Under the pieces are notes generated by a model, which was given only the letters and a program-made list of their open reading frames with translations, did not search any database and was not told where the DNA came from. DNA of 64,000 bases from Bifidobacterium asteroides. GTDB lineage: Bacteria; Actinomycetota; Actinomycetes; Actinomycetales; Bifidobacteriaceae. Position numbers and translations under genes: made by a program. The DNA lies in NCBI RefSeq assembly GCF_019469425.1, contig NZ_CP048272.1, forward strand, positions 62,001 to 126,000, given 5' to 3'. Shown here piece after piece: positions 53,942 through 63,353 of the stretch; within the stretch, counting starts at the first letter, position 1; each line of letters opens with the position of its first letter.

Positions 53942-56794
53942 CTACTTGTTGAGCACCTTCTGCGGATCGGCGTCGAAGGTATCGACGCAGTTCTGCGAGC
54001 AGAAGTAGTAGGTCTTGCCCTGGTAGTCGCGCTTGGCTGCAGCTGTGTCGGGGTCGATGGACATGCCGCAGACCGGGTCGGTGACCTTCTCTGCCGCTGC
54101 CTGATCCTGCTGCATGTCGTCATGATGATGGAAGAGTCCCATCTCGTTTCCTTTCTCTTGGTTGTGTTCTTGGTGTGTGGAAATACTGAGGTCCCTGGTC
54201 AGGGTATCCATGTCGATTGGCTCGACCTCCTTGACCGGCCTGGCTTTTAGGGGCGTGTGCCGCAACCTGTTGGCGTTGAGCACCACCGACAGGGAAGAGA
54301 ATGCCATGGCCGCCCCGGCGATCATAGGGTTGAGCAGGAGGCCGATGAAGGGGTAGAGCACCCCGGCGGCGATGGGGATGCCCAGCCCGTTGTATCCGAA
54401 GGCGAACCAGAGGTTCTGGTGAATGTTGCGCATGGTCGCAGCAGAGAGGTCAATGGCCTTGACGGCCGCGTTCAGGTCGCCCGAGACCAAGGTCACGTCG
54501 GCGGACTCGATGGCCACGTCCGTACCGGTGCCGATGGCCATGCCCAGGTCGGCCTGGGCCAGGGCCGGGGCGTCGTTGATGCCGTCGCCGATCATGGCCA
54601 CCTTGTGCCCCTGAGCCTGAAGGGCCTTGACGATGCTCGCCTTGTCTTCAGGGTGGATCTGCGCAACCACCCGGGTGACACCCACCTGCCCCCCGACCTG
54701 TTCGGCAGTGCCCTGGTTGTCGCCAGTCAGCATGATGGTCTGGATGCCGCGCTCGTTCATGTCGTGGATGGCCTGCTTGGAGCCGGACTTGACCTGGTCG
54801 GTCACGGCCAGGACTCCGGCAAGCTCGCCGTCGATGGCCACGAAGATGCTCGTACGGCCCTGGCCCTCCCAGCCGCGGGCGGTGTCGAAGAGGGATTGCG
54901 CGCCTGCCTGGTCTGACGTTTCGCTTTCCAGCTCGATTCCCTTGTCCTCGAGCAGCTTGCGGTTGCCGACAAGGACATGCGAGGTGCCCTTGCATCCTTC
55001 GAAGGATCCGGAGGGGAAGGTTGCATCGATGCCTGCCCCGGTGACCGAATCGAAGTCCTTGACCGGGACCAGCTTTAGATTGCGGCCCTTGGCAGCCTGG
55101 ACGATGGCCTGGGCCAGGGGGTGTTCTGAATCGCTCTCGGCGCTCGCGGCCGCTCTTATTAGCAGGTCCTCATCCATTCCCTGCACGCTCAGGGCATCAG
55201 CCAGTTCAGGCCTGCCTTGGGTGATGGTGCCGGTCTTGTCGAGGACGATGGTATCGATGTCATGTGCTCCCTGCAAGGCTTCCGCCGATCGGTAGAGCAC
55301 TCCGGCACGGGCGCCGCGTCCGGTGCCGATCGTCACGGATAGTGGAGTGGCCAAGCCCAGGGCACAGGGGCAGGCGATGACTAGGACGGAGACCGCCGCC
55401 ACGATTCCATATACTCCGCGTGGCATGGGGCCGAAGGCCCACCAGGCCACGAAGGTCCAGAGCGCCACAAGAATTACCCCGGGGATGAAGATGGACGATA
55501 TTCGGTCGGCCAGCTTCTGGATGGGTGCCTTGGAGGTCTGAGCCGTCTTGACCAGCCGGATGATTTGGGCCAGAACCGTGTCCTGCCCTATCTGGGTGGC
55601 CCTGTAGCGCAGAGAACCTGTGCTGTTGACGGTGGCTCCGACGAGGGAATCGCCCTCCTGCTTGAGCACGGGCATGGGCTCGCCGGTCACCATGGATTCG
55701 TCCACAGAGGATGATCCCGAAATGACCTGACCATCCACCGGCAGCTTCTCGCCCGGATGGACCTGAATCACGTCTCCGACGGCCACATCATCGACGGCGA
55801 TCTCCTGGGTGGCCTCCCTGCCGTCCTGGTCGGTCCTCACCACGGTGGCTGTCTTGGGCCTCAGTCCGACAAGGGCGCGGATGGCATCACCAGTGCCGCG
55901 CCGGGCCCGTGCCTCCAGGATCTGGCCGAGGATCATCAGCGTGATTATGGTGCCCACGGCCTCGTAGTAGGGTTCGCGGCTTCCCTCAGGCAGCAGTTGC
56001 GGGGCCACAGTGACCACCAGTGAGTACAGGAAGGCCGTGGCAGTGCCCAGGGCAACCAGGGAGTTCATCTCCGGTGCCCGGTGTGCCAGCGCCAGCCATC
56101 CGGTGCGGTGGATGGGCCAGCCCGAATAGAACATCACTGGCAGTATCAGGACCAGCTGGACCCAGGGGTTCATCAGAATGTGGGGCATGGGCAGGAACAT
56201 GCCGAACATGGCCGGAATGAAGACCGGGAGCGTGAAGACCAGGGCCACGATGAATCGCCTGGTCAGATCGCGGATTTCTGCCGTACGCTCCTTATCCGCC
56301 TCGTCCTGGTCGCTGCCGCCATTGGCTTGAGCGGGCTTGGCGGATTCTGTCTGTGGTGAATGCTCGTCTTGCGACTGGCTGCTTCGTGCTTGTTCGGATT
56401 GTGCCTCGGCACTGACGGTCGTCGGTCCATCGGTGGCCCGGAGCATCCCGTGAAGCATGTTCATCCCACAGGCGAAGGGGTAGTCGCCGGCCTTGGGTGG
56501 GGTCAGCTGGACAGTCGAGGTTTGGAAGGCGGGCAGGGTCTTGTCGATGTTGAAATCGTTGAAGACCACGTGCGAGGAGCATTCCCCGCTCTCCTGGCGG
56601 TCGAAGACCAGCTTGACCGGTCGCCCGGCCTGAACCTGGATCAGCTGGGGGCTGTATCCGCCCTTGACTGTGATGTGGACGGTCTGGATGCCGCCCTCAT
56701 CCTTGGCTTGGGTGGCCTTTCTGGGCGCGAAGAAGTACCAGATGATGCCCGCCGTGATGACCAGGGCTGCGACAAGGACCAGGATGCTGCTCAT
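53942..56794 (-). CDS. copA: Copper P-type ATPase with cupredoxin and YHS domains fused
   Basis: 950 residues. After an N-terminal membrane helix comes a cupredoxin-like domain with possible copper ligands C72, H75, C109, M111, M113 and H115 ([10 protein letters not shown]). A Ser/Gln/Asp linker leads to a P1B ATPase: intramembrane C475-P-C477, phosphorylated Asp519 in DKTGT, TGEP, and the GDGIND hinge. There is no N-terminal CxxC metal-binding domain. A linker then joins a YHS/TRASH domain ([11 protein letters not shown] ... YYFCSQNC). The frame opens at 56851 but the ATG at 56794 clears the CsoR operator. No ribosome binding site is evident, so leaderless translation is possible. The likely job is Cu(I) export. 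Confidence 0.9.
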   Translation of the reverse strand: MSSILVLVAALVITAGIIWYFFAPRKATQAKDEGGIQTVHITVKGGYSPQLIQVQAGRPVKLVFDRQESGECSSHVVFNDFNIDKTLPAFQTSTVQLTPPKAGDYPFACGMNMLHGMLRATDGPTTVSAEAQSEQARSSQSQDEHSPQTESAKPAQANGGSDQDEADKERTAEIRDLTRRFIVALVFTLPVFIPAMFGMFLPMPHILMNPWVQLVLILPVMFYSGWPIHRTGWLALAHRAPEMNSLVALGTATAFLYSLVVTVAPQLLPEGSREPYYEAVGTIITLMILGQILEARARRGTGDAIRALVGLRPKTATVVRTDQDGREATQEIAVDDVAVGDVIQVHPGEKLPVDGQVISGSSSVDESMVTGEPMPVLKQEGDSLVGATVNSTGSLRYRATQIGQDTVLAQIIRLVKTAQTSKAPIQKLADRISSIFIPGVILVALWTFVAWWAFGPMPRGVYGIVAAVSVLVIACPCALGLATPLSVTIGTGRGARAGVLYRSAEALQGAHDIDTIVLDKTGTITQGRPELADALSVQGMDEDLLIRAAASAESDSEHPLAQAIVQAAKGRNLKLVPVKDFDSVTGAGIDATFPSGSFEGCKGTSHVLVGNRKLLEDKGIELESETSDQAGAQSLFDTARGWEGQGRTSIFVAIDGELAGVLAVTDQVKSGSKQAIHDMNERGIQTIMLTGDNQGTAEQVGGQVGVTRVVAQIHPEDKASIVKALQAQGHKVAMIGDGINDAPALAQADLGMAIGTGTDVAIESADVTLVSGDLNAAVKAIDLSAATMRNIHQNLWFAFGYNGLGIPIAAGVLYPFIGLLLNPMIAGAAMAFSSLSVVLNANRLRHTPLKARPVKEVEPIDMDTLTRDLSISTHQEHNQEKGNEMGLFHHHDDMQQDQAAAEKVTDPVCGMSIDPDTAAAKRDYQGKTYYFCSQNCVDTFDADPQKVLNK

Positions 56795-56803
56795 GTGGTC
56801 CAC

Positions 56804-56822
56804 TATACCCCCCTGGGGTATA
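56804..56822. promoter_or_regulatory. CsoR-type copper operator
   Basis: TATACCCC and GGGGTATA are perfect inverted arms around CCT; this is the known CsoR operator type (ATACCC...GGGTAT). The site lies in the csoR-copA divergent region. -10-like TATACT (plus strand, 56819-56824) and TATAGT (minus strand) overlap it, so both promoters may be blocked. Confidence 0.8.
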
Positions 56823-56913
56823 CTGATAGTGGATTTCGAGACGGGTTTCATGGATTCGGGTCGGTCCCGGCTCCGCCATGCAGACCATGGGATGACTAGG
56901 AATGGAGTGGATC

Positions 56914-57195
56914 TTGCCCGGATATGCCAACGACAAAAAGCGGACCATCACCAGACTCCGGCGTGTCGAGGGTCAGGTCAGGGCCATTGAGCAAATGGTG
57001 GAGTCGGACGCCTATTGCATCGACATCCTCACTCAGATCGCCGCCTCGACCAGCGCCCTGAAGTCAGTGGCCCTGACCCTGCTGGACGACCATATGAACC
57101 ACTGTGTCCGCGAGGCTGCCGAAAAGGGAGGCGAGGAGGCCGACGAGAAGATGGAGGAAGCCTCTGAGGCCATCGCCCGCCTGGTCCGCTCTTGA
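56914..57195 (+). CDS. csoR: CsoR family copper-sensing repressor
   Basis: 93 residues from a TTG at 56914, preceded by GGAG 6 bases upstream; the ATG at 56902 is in frame but would overlap that site. The family starts with MPGY, as here. Metal ligands C35, H60 and C64 form the typical Cys-His-Cys set (DAYCIDI and DDHMNHC). CsoR binds DNA without copper and releases it on Cu(I) binding. The divergent copper ATPase gene and the palindrome at 56804-56822 make a closed regulatory unit. Confidence 0.93.
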   Translation: MPGYANDKKRTITRLRRVEGQVRAIEQMVESDAYCIDILTQIAASTSALKSVALTLLDDHMNHCVREAAEKGGEEADEKMEEASEAIARLVRS

Positions 57196-57360
57196 CGACC
57201 CTCGTCAGGCAGGCCTAATCCGCCCCGGAATAGCAGTCCATAAGCAATGAGTATAGGCATTCTTCCGGGAATCGCTGGATTTCCGTCTCTCTCCTGTTAG
57301 ATTGAACCCCAACCCCGGGCCGTCCGGTCCTGGGGAGGAGAGATCGATGAGGGAGAGGCA

Positions 57361-58725
57361 ATGTCGGAAACGAGTTGGGATTGGGCGGCCCTGATAGTGG
57401 TCGTCATTCTCTTTGCAGGGCTGGCCCTGCTGAGCAGGAAGACCAAGGTCAACTTCAGTTGGCGGGTCATCATAGCGACGGTGTTGGGAATCCTGGTGGG
57501 TGTGGGCTTCTCCGGTCACACGACCTATGCGGGAGCGTTCGGCAACGTCTGGTCCGAGGTCATTTCGGCCCTCGTGGTGCCCCTCCTGCTCTTCAGCATC
57601 ATCGCCAGCATCAGCCGTATCGGCGGGTCTGGTCGGTTGAAGAACATCAGTCTGAAGACCATCGTTCTGCTCCTGGTCAACACCTTCACGGCAGCCGTGA
57701 TCGCCCTGATTCTGGGGCTGCTCTTCCAGGTCGGCAAGGGGTTTAACCAGGCCCTGCCCAAGGGGGCCAAGCCCCACGAGGTGCCAGGAGTACTCGATAC
57801 TTTGGTCGGTCTCTTCCCATCGAATCTGGCGGAAAACTGGGCCCAGAACCAGGTCATTCCTGTTGTGATCTTCGCCATCCTCCTGGCGGTCTCCTTGAAC
57901 AAGGCCGCTTCGACCCCGCGCGGTGAGCAGAGTGTGGCCCCCTTCAAGGCTTTCGTGGAAGCGGGCAATGTAGTCCTGTCCAAGGCCACCCAAATCGTGA
58001 TTGGCTTCACCCCCTATGCGGTCCTCTCGCTGATCGCCGCTGCCATCGGTCGCAGCAACCTGAAGAGCCTTCTGCCCCTGCTGGCTGTCCTCTTGGTGGC
58101 TTACCTGGGTCTGGCTATTCAGCTCTTCCTGGTCCAACCTCTGATTCTGGCCCTGGTCGGCCGGGTCAATCCTCTGCCCTTCTTCCGCTCTCTCTGGCCG
58201 GCGGGCGTGGTGGCCTTCACCTCCGAGAGCAGCATCGGCACCATTCCTGTCACAGTCCGTCAGTTGCGCTCAGCTGGTGTCCCCGAAGAGACGGCTTCCT
58301 TTGTGGCCAGTCTGGGAGCCAATCTGGGTATGCCCGGATGCGCTGGGCTCTGGCCTGTTCTTCTGGCGGTCTTCGCCATCAATGCTCAGGGGATTCCTTA
58401 CTCCCCCCTGCGTTTCGCCCTCCTGATCGTCTTTGCTCTGGTGGTTTCCGTGGGAACGGTGGGCGTGCCCGGCACAGCCACAATCACCGCCACCTCTCTC
58501 TTCACGGCGGCTGGCCTGCCCGTACCCTTCATCGCTATCATGCAGCCTATTTCCCAGCTGGTTGATATGGGCCGCACGCTGGTAAACGTGGCTGGTGCCG
58601 CCAATACAGCAGTCATCGTGGCCAGGACCGAGAATGAGCTGGACCTCGATCTTTACCAGGGCCGCAGGGTCTTCGACGACCAGGACATCGAAGCAGGCGA
58701 GGAGACGCAACAGTCAGGCGACTAG
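57361..58725 (+). CDS. Dicarboxylate/amino-acid:cation symporter (DAACS/GltP type)
   Basis: 454 residues with about eight membrane helices and two re-entrant loops. FTSESSIGTIPVTVRQL corresponds to the first hairpin (Ser-rich), GANLGMPGCAGLWPV to the second helix region, and GVPGTATITATSLF to the ligand-binding stretch. Family members co-transport glutamate, aspartate, dicarboxylates or cystine with Na+ or H+. The C-terminal tail is acidic. A GGGAGAGG precedes the start. The stop shares a CTAG with the convergent GH105 gene. Confidence 0.9.
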   Translation: MSETSWDWAALIVVVILFAGLALLSRKTKVNFSWRVIIATVLGILVGVGFSGHTTYAGAFGNVWSEVISALVVPLLLFSIIASISRIGGSGRLKNISLKTIVLLLVNTFTAAVIALILGLLFQVGKGFNQALPKGAKPHEVPGVLDTLVGLFPSNLAENWAQNQVIPVVIFAILLAVSLNKAASTPRGEQSVAPFKAFVEAGNVVLSKATQIVIGFTPYAVLSLIAAAIGRSNLKSLLPLLAVLLVAYLGLAIQLFLVQPLILALVGRVNPLPFFRSLWPAGVVAFTSESSIGTIPVTVRQLRSAGVPEETASFVASLGANLGMPGCAGLWPVLLAVFAINAQGIPYSPLRFALLIVFALVVSVGTVGVPGTATITATSLFTAAGLPVPFIAIMQPISQLVDMGRTLVNVAGAANTAVIVARTENELDLDLYQGRRVFDDQDIEAGEETQQSGD

Positions 58726-59813
58726 GCCCGGATGCGTTCCATCCCTGCGCACATCAGCAGGAAGGCGCCCACCCCGTGCATGTCGTTGATGCTGGTGGGA
58801 CGCTGGCAGTATTCCTCATAGCTGCCGGGGCCCGTTCCTACGCAGATGTCACCGATGACGAGGTCCTCTCCCTGCCACTCAAGGCTCTTTATGACCCCCT
58901 CATACCCCTTGTTGGCCGCTTTCAGATAGGCCTTGTCCAGAATGCCTTGGTCTACGGCCTTGCAGATGGCGGCCACGAAGAGACATGTGCAGGAGTTCTC
59001 AGGCCAGTTGCCCTCTCTGCCGACCTTGTCGAGAACCTGCCACCAACGGCCGTCCGGCCCCTGATGTCGGCAGACGGCGGTCAGCAGGTTGTGGACCAGG
59101 CTTCGCAGATCCTCGCGGCCCGGGTGGTCCTGCGGAATCTGGTCGAGTTCATTGACCACTGCCATAGGCACCCAGCCGATAGACCGCCCCCAGTATTCGG
59201 GCGAGAGGCCTGTTACGGGGTCGGCCCAGGGCTCCTTCCGATCGGGATCATAGGCGTGCCGCCAGAGCCCGGTTCCGGGTATGCGGGTTTTCTTCTGCAT
59301 CAGGAGGGCCTGTCTGATGGCCTCGTCCACCAGATTCCTGCGTCCGAAGCGGATGCCGTATTCCACCATGATGGGGCCGCCCATATAGAGCCCGTCCAGC
59401 CACATCTGCCGCGGTGCTCCATCGTTGTGCCAGAATCCGCCCTCGCCGTTCTTCGGATAGGCTTCAAGGTCGTCGGCCAACTGGTCCAGGGCGGTCTTGT
59501 ACCGGGGGGATCCGAAATGGTCATAGAGAGGGAAGAGGAGGATGCCTGGCTGAATGTCGTCCAAGCATACGGGATCGTGGTTGAGCACGTGGCCCTGGCC
59601 ATCCATGTTGGATTCGATCCAACCCCTTATGTACTCCAGATAGGATTCGTCATTGTTGATCAGGTAGGTTTGGTGCACCCCAGACAGGAGGACGCCCTGA
59701 TGGTAGTGGAAATGGCGGATCGGCGGCAGGTCGGCCGGGTTCGGATACGTGCGGCGGAGTGTGTCGACCGCTGCCTGGGCATACTCGAGGGGTGTTGACG
59801 GGGTCTGAACCAT
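58722..59813 (-). CDS. GH105 unsaturated rhamnogalacturonyl/glucuronyl hydrolase
   Basis: 363 residues, no signal peptide, so cytosolic. An alpha/alpha-six barrel of the YteR/YesR group with the likely catalytic Asp140 in MWLDGLYMGGP and an Asp near 86 in LDDIQPG. GH105 hydrates the double bond left by lyases, releasing 5-keto-4-deoxyuronate (DHU) and the remaining sugar, usually rhamnose from pectin rhamnogalacturonan I. It is divergent from an SDR and an isomerase fitting the next steps, with a palindrome between them. Confidence 0.9.
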   Translation of the reverse strand: MVQTPSTPLEYAQAAVDTLRRTYPNPADLPPIRHFHYHQGVLLSGVHQTYLINNDESYLEYIRGWIESNMDGQGHVLNHDPVCLDDIQPGILLFPLYDHFGSPRYKTALDQLADDLEAYPKNGEGGFWHNDGAPRQMWLDGLYMGGPIMVEYGIRFGRRNLVDEAIRQALLMQKKTRIPGTGLWRHAYDPDRKEPWADPVTGLSPEYWGRSIGWVPMAVVNELDQIPQDHPGREDLRSLVHNLLTAVCRHQGPDGRWWQVLDKVGREGNWPENSCTCLFVAAICKAVDQGILDKAYLKAANKGYEGVIKSLEWQGEDLVIGDICVGTGPGSYEEYCQRPTSINDMHGVGAFLLMCAGMERIRA

Positions 59814-59926
59814 GGTGCCTTCCTCGTTGATGGGCTGGTTTCATTGGATATCCTACTATTGTGCAGTCCGGCCGTCCCCCCTGGAATTTCGGTCCGGAAT
59901 GCGGGGAAGACGAGGTTGAAAGCGCC

Positions 59927-59944
59927 TGCAACTTTCTTGTTGCA
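59927..59944. promoter_or_regulatory. Palindromic site between GH105 and the SDR-isomerase operon
   Basis: TGCAACTTTCTTGTTGCA has perfect 6-base arms TGCAAC/GTTGCA around 6 bases. It lies 114 bases from the GH105 start and about 120 from the SDR start, a good position for a shared operator. No regulator gene for it is present in the window. Confidence 0.5.
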
Positions 59945-60066
59945 AAACTCTTCGCCTGATATTTTGAAGGCAATCCAGCGGTGGTGCCGTTTGGCCGTAG
60001 GTCTGCAGATACGGCGTACTCTACGTAGTTTCCGCGAGCGCAACAGTCGGTGATGAGGAGGTCATC

Positions 60067-60876
60067 ATGGCAGGGTTCTCCATGTCGAGATTCTCTCTGA
60101 ATGGGAAGGTGGCCTTGGTGACTGGCGCCGTGTACGGAATCGGGTTTGCAATAGCCGCCGCCCTGCATGAAGCGGGCGCAACTATCGTTTTCAATGCTTC
60201 AAGGCGCTCATCGGTGGACAGGGGGACCCAGGCCTACAGGCAGGCAGGTATCCCAGCCCGGGGCTATGTCTGCGACGTGACCGATGAGGATGCCGTCACT
60301 GACATGGTCGGCCGGATTGACAGGGAGGTCGGCACCATCGATATTCTGGTCAACAATGCCGGCGTCATCAAGCGGATCCCCATGCTGAACATGACTGTCA
60401 AGGACTTCCGCAAGGTGGTGGATGTGGACCTCATCGGGCCTTTCATAGTTTCCAAAGCCGTCCTGCCGGGGATGATCGAGCAGGGGCAGGGGAAGATCAT
60501 CAACATTTGTTCGATGATGAGCGAGCTGGGGCGGGAGACCGTTTCGGCCTATGCGGCCGCCAAGGGCGGATTGAAGATGTTGACCCGCAACATCTGTGCG
60601 GAATACGGCGGGGCCAATATTCAGTGCAATGCCATCGGACCTGGCTACATCGCCACCCCGCAGACCGCGCCTCTGCGTGAGCGTCGGCCCGATGGGTCCA
60701 GGCAACCCTTCGATCAGTTCATTGTTTCGAAGACCCCTGCAGCCCGATGGGGCGATCCCTCGGACCTTCAGGGTCCTGCAGTCTTTCTGGCCTCGTCGGC
60801 CTCGGACTTCGTCAACGGGCAGGTGCTGTATGTTGATGGCGGCATTCTGGCCTATATCGGCAAGCAGCCTCAGTAA
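60067..60876 (+). CDS. Gluconate 5-dehydrogenase/DhuD-like SDR
   Basis: 269 residues. A classical NAD(P) SDR with TGAVYGIG, NNAGVIKR, the catalytic Ser in NICSMMSE, and Tyr-x-x-x-Lys in SAYAAAKGG. It resembles gluconate 5-dehydrogenase and the DhuD enzyme that reduces 3-deoxy-hexodiulosonate to 2-keto-3-deoxygluconate. The neighbour choice (GH105 in front, RpiB-type isomerase behind) favours the uronate role. GAGGAGG stands before the start at 60067. A 98-base gap separates it from the isomerase gene. Confidence 0.87.
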   Translation: MAGFSMSRFSLNGKVALVTGAVYGIGFAIAAALHEAGATIVFNASRRSSVDRGTQAYRQAGIPARGYVCDVTDEDAVTDMVGRIDREVGTIDILVNNAGVIKRIPMLNMTVKDFRKVVDVDLIGPFIVSKAVLPGMIEQGQGKIINICSMMSELGRETVSAYAAAKGGLKMLTRNICAEYGGANIQCNAIGPGYIATPQTAPLRERRPDGSRQPFDQFIVSKTPAARWGDPSDLQGPAVFLASSASDFVNGQVLYVDGGILAYIGKQPQ

Positions 60877-60974
60877 GGACGGGAGCCAGAAGCTTCCGGG
60901 CTATCTGGCCGAGGGGATGCAGGGGTTCAGACGGGCGATGAAATCAATCAGTGATGAGTGAGAGTAGGCGGAAT

Positions 60975-61610
60975 ATGAAAGTAGCGTTGATCAACGAGAA
61001 CTCGCAGGCCTCGAAGAACGCCCTGATTTTCGCGACCTTGAAGGAGGTCTGTGACCGGAAAGGGCTTCAGGCCTTCAACTATGGCATGTACGGCAAGGAG
61101 GGGGAGAGCCGGCTGACCTATGTACAGAATGGCCTGCTGGCTTCGATCCTGCTCAACAGCAAGGCGGCTGGTTTTGTCATCAGCGGGTGCGGAACCGGTC
61201 AGGGGGCTATGACGGCCCTGAACAGTTTCCCTGGCGTGGTCTGCGGGTTGGCTGTGGATCCGACTGACGCCTACTTGTTCAGCCAGATCAATGGGGGCAA
61301 TGCACTTTCCATTCCCTTCGCCAAGGGGTTTGGATGGGGAGCCGAGCTGAACCTGAAGCTGATTTTTGAGCGTCTCTTTGCCGAGCCAGCCGGTGGCGGC
61401 TACCCCAAGGAGCGTGCAGTGCCGGAGCGTTGCAACGCCGGAATTTTGCGTGATGTAAAGAATCAGATCTGCCGTTCGTTGCCGGAAGTGCTGGAGCGGA
61501 TTGACCAGGGCTTCCTTAAAGAGACCATTTCCGGCGAGCATTTTGCAGAGTACTTCATGGCCAATGCAGAGGATGGAAAGATCAAGGAGATGATTGCTGC
61601 CCGCCTGTGA
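60975..61610 (+). CDS. RpiB/LacA/LacB family isomerase, DhuI-like
   Basis: 211 residues. The RpiB/LacAB fold is seen in the start (MKVALINENSQASKN) and in VISGCGTGQGAMTALNSFPG, which replaces the usual CGTGIG loop. It is longer than ribose-5-phosphate isomerase (about 150). DhuI of streptococci, which isomerises 4-deoxy-5-hexosulose-uronate, belongs to this family and occurs with an SDR as here. So I infer a 5-keto-4-deoxyuronate isomerase. The ATG at 60975 follows AGGCGGA; the frame is open from 60951. A strong terminator follows. Confidence 0.82.
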   Translation: MKVALINENSQASKNALIFATLKEVCDRKGLQAFNYGMYGKEGESRLTYVQNGLLASILLNSKAAGFVISGCGTGQGAMTALNSFPGVVCGLAVDPTDAYLFSQINGGNALSIPFAKGFGWGAELNLKLIFERLFAEPAGGGYPKERAVPERCNAGILRDVKNQICRSLPEVLERIDQGFLKETISGEHFAEYFMANAEDGKIKEMIAARL

Positions 61611-61634
61611 AGCCGCTTGGCCGGCCAAGATGCA

Positions 61635-61680
61635 ACAAGACGCCGTCGACGGAGAAAGCTCCTTGTCGACGGCGTCTTGT
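61635..61680 (+). terminator. Terminator after the isomerase gene
   Basis: Perfect 16-base arms ACAAGACGCCGTCGAC and GTCGACGGCGTCTTGT around a 14-base loop, followed by TTCG, 25 bases after the isomerase stop. It also lies next to the 3' end of the minus-strand tRNA-Leu and could serve it. Confidence 0.8.
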
Positions 61681-61684
61681 TTCG

Positions 61685-61767
61685 TGCGAACGGAGGGAGT
61701 TGAACCCTCACGAGCATCAGCTCACTGCCACCTGAAGACAGCGCGTCTACCATTCCGCCACGTTCGC
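61685..61767 (-). tRNA. tRNA-Leu (anticodon CAG)
   Basis: 83 bases on the minus strand. The acceptor GCGAACG pairs with CGTTCGC, followed by discriminator A. The anticodon stem CTGTC/GGCAG encloses TTCAGGT with CAG. A long variable arm (TGAGC...GCTCG) marks a class II tRNA, and the T-arm GGTTCAACTCC is intact. Confidence 0.95.
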
Positions 61768-61823
61768 AGACATCTGGAAAGGTTAGCACGGTTGTCTGCG
61801 CGGCGCAATAATGGCGTGTTGGT

Positions 61824-63122
61824 TCAGCCCTTGGATCCGTGGGCGTAGAACCTGGTCAAGGTCTCCTTCTTGTACTCGTCGAAGTAGCCGCCGTCGATGG
61901 ACTGGCGGATTTCGTCCAGCAGCCTCACGAAGAAGCGTTCGTTGTGGATGGTGGCCAGCGTGTAGCCGTTGAGCTCATGGGCTCGAAGCAGATGGTCGAT
62001 GTAGGCCCGGGAGTAGTGGGTGCAGGTGTAGCAGTCGCAGTCCTCCTCGATGGGTCTGAAATCAGCCTTGAACTGGGCGCGCTTGATGTTCCAGCGGCCG
62101 TCACGGGTGAAGACGGCTCCGTTGCGGCCGCAACGGGCGGGGGATACGCAGTCGAAGGTGTCTCCGCCGTTCTCCACGCCGGCAAAGATGTCGTCCACAG
62201 CCGCGATGCCCAGCACGTGCCTGGGGCGGGGTTCGGGCATTTCGTCGCAGATCCAGGCGCAGGTCTGCCCCAGCAGCCGTTTCTCTATGGCGCCTCCGAT
62301 GCCCACGCCGTCGAAGTCCAGGGAGGCGATCTGGCGGGCCGCGCGCCGTCGCAGATCCTCGTAGTTGGCCCCTTGCACCACGCCGAACAGGGCCTGGTAG
62401 GGCTTGCCGGTCCGCGTCTGGGTCAGCCTGCGATGCTCGTCCACGCAGCGTTTGGCCCAGCGGAAGGTGCGCTCCACCGACTGCTCCTGGTAGGTGCGGG
62501 TGTTCATCAGGGTGGTCAGCTCGTCAAAGGAGAACATGATGTCGGCTCCGATGCGGTGCTGGATGCCCATGGAGATTTCAGCCGAGAAGCGGTGTCGGTC
62601 GCCGTTGAGCGGGGATTTGAAGGTGACCCCGTCCTCGTCCACGAAGGCCAGGCGCTCCTTGCCTTCAGCGATCACCTGGTCTGACTTCATGCCGGTCACA
62701 TCCATAGCCAGGGTCTTCTTGAATCCCGCCCCCAGCGAGAGCACTTGGAAGCCGCCCGAGTCGGTGTAGGTGGGGCCGTCCCAGTTCATGAACCGGGCCA
62801 GGCCTCCAGCTTGGTCCAGGATGTCAGGGCCGGGGCGTTCGAACAGGTGGAAGGCGTTGGCCAGAAGGACCTGGGCGCCCAGCTGCCGCATCTGCTCGGG
62901 CAAGACGGCCTTCATGGCCGCCTGGGTGGCCACGGGAATGAATGCGGGGGTGTGGATGTCTCCGTGAGGAGTGTGGATGATGCCGGTGCGGCCGTAGCGG
63001 CGGCCATTGCGTCCCAAGCCTTCCGGGCTGTCAGGCAGGCGGGTCAGGGTCTCGAATGAGAAAGCGGCACGGTCGCCGGGTCGGCCCGGTGCGGCTCCCA
63101 GCGGGTTGGTGATCAGGCTCAT
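61824..63122 (-). CDS. tgt: Queuine tRNA-ribosyltransferase
   Basis: 432 residues. It swaps guanine-34 for a queuine-type base in GUN-anticodon tRNAs. Signatures seen: TDSGGFQVLSLG with the catalytic Asp, FSFDELTT, and the zinc site CDCYTCTHYSRAYIDHL with three Cys and a later His. The ATG at 63122 has AGTGGAG upstream and lies at the usual length; the frame is open to 63194. No other queuosine biosynthesis gene is in the window, so the cell may salvage queuine or preQ1, though that is inference. Confidence 0.94.
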   Translation of the reverse strand: MSLITNPLGAAPGRPGDRAAFSFETLTRLPDSPEGLGRNGRRYGRTGIIHTPHGDIHTPAFIPVATQAAMKAVLPEQMRQLGAQVLLANAFHLFERPGPDILDQAGGLARFMNWDGPTYTDSGGFQVLSLGAGFKKTLAMDVTGMKSDQVIAEGKERLAFVDEDGVTFKSPLNGDRHRFSAEISMGIQHRIGADIMFSFDELTTLMNTRTYQEQSVERTFRWAKRCVDEHRRLTQTRTGKPYQALFGVVQGANYEDLRRRAARQIASLDFDGVGIGGAIEKRLLGQTCAWICDEMPEPRPRHVLGIAAVDDIFAGVENGGDTFDCVSPARCGRNGAVFTRDGRWNIKRAQFKADFRPIEEDCDCYTCTHYSRAYIDHLLRAHELNGYTLATIHNERFFVRLLDEIRQSIDGGYFDEYKKETLTRFYAHGSKG

Positions 63123-63353
63123 GGCTCCACTGTATCCAAGACATCCAACCGTCCCGCTGCCGCCCTGTGTATAGTCGATGTGACTTTCATCCAATGTCCA
63201 GACAACATTCAGCCTTTCGGCCCTAGACTTAGAAGCAATGCATGCGAGGATCCGCTTCGCCTGTTAGCCGGAAACAGCAAAAGCGCGGGCGACGGGGTAG
63301 ATTGACAAGCGTGACCGAATAGCAGGCAGCGGCATCGATCCGAAGGAGCAGAA

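Noticed and set aside
56795-56851. Upstream start for the copper ATPase at 56851
   Set aside because: It would place the CsoR operator inside the coding region and adds residues without family similarity.
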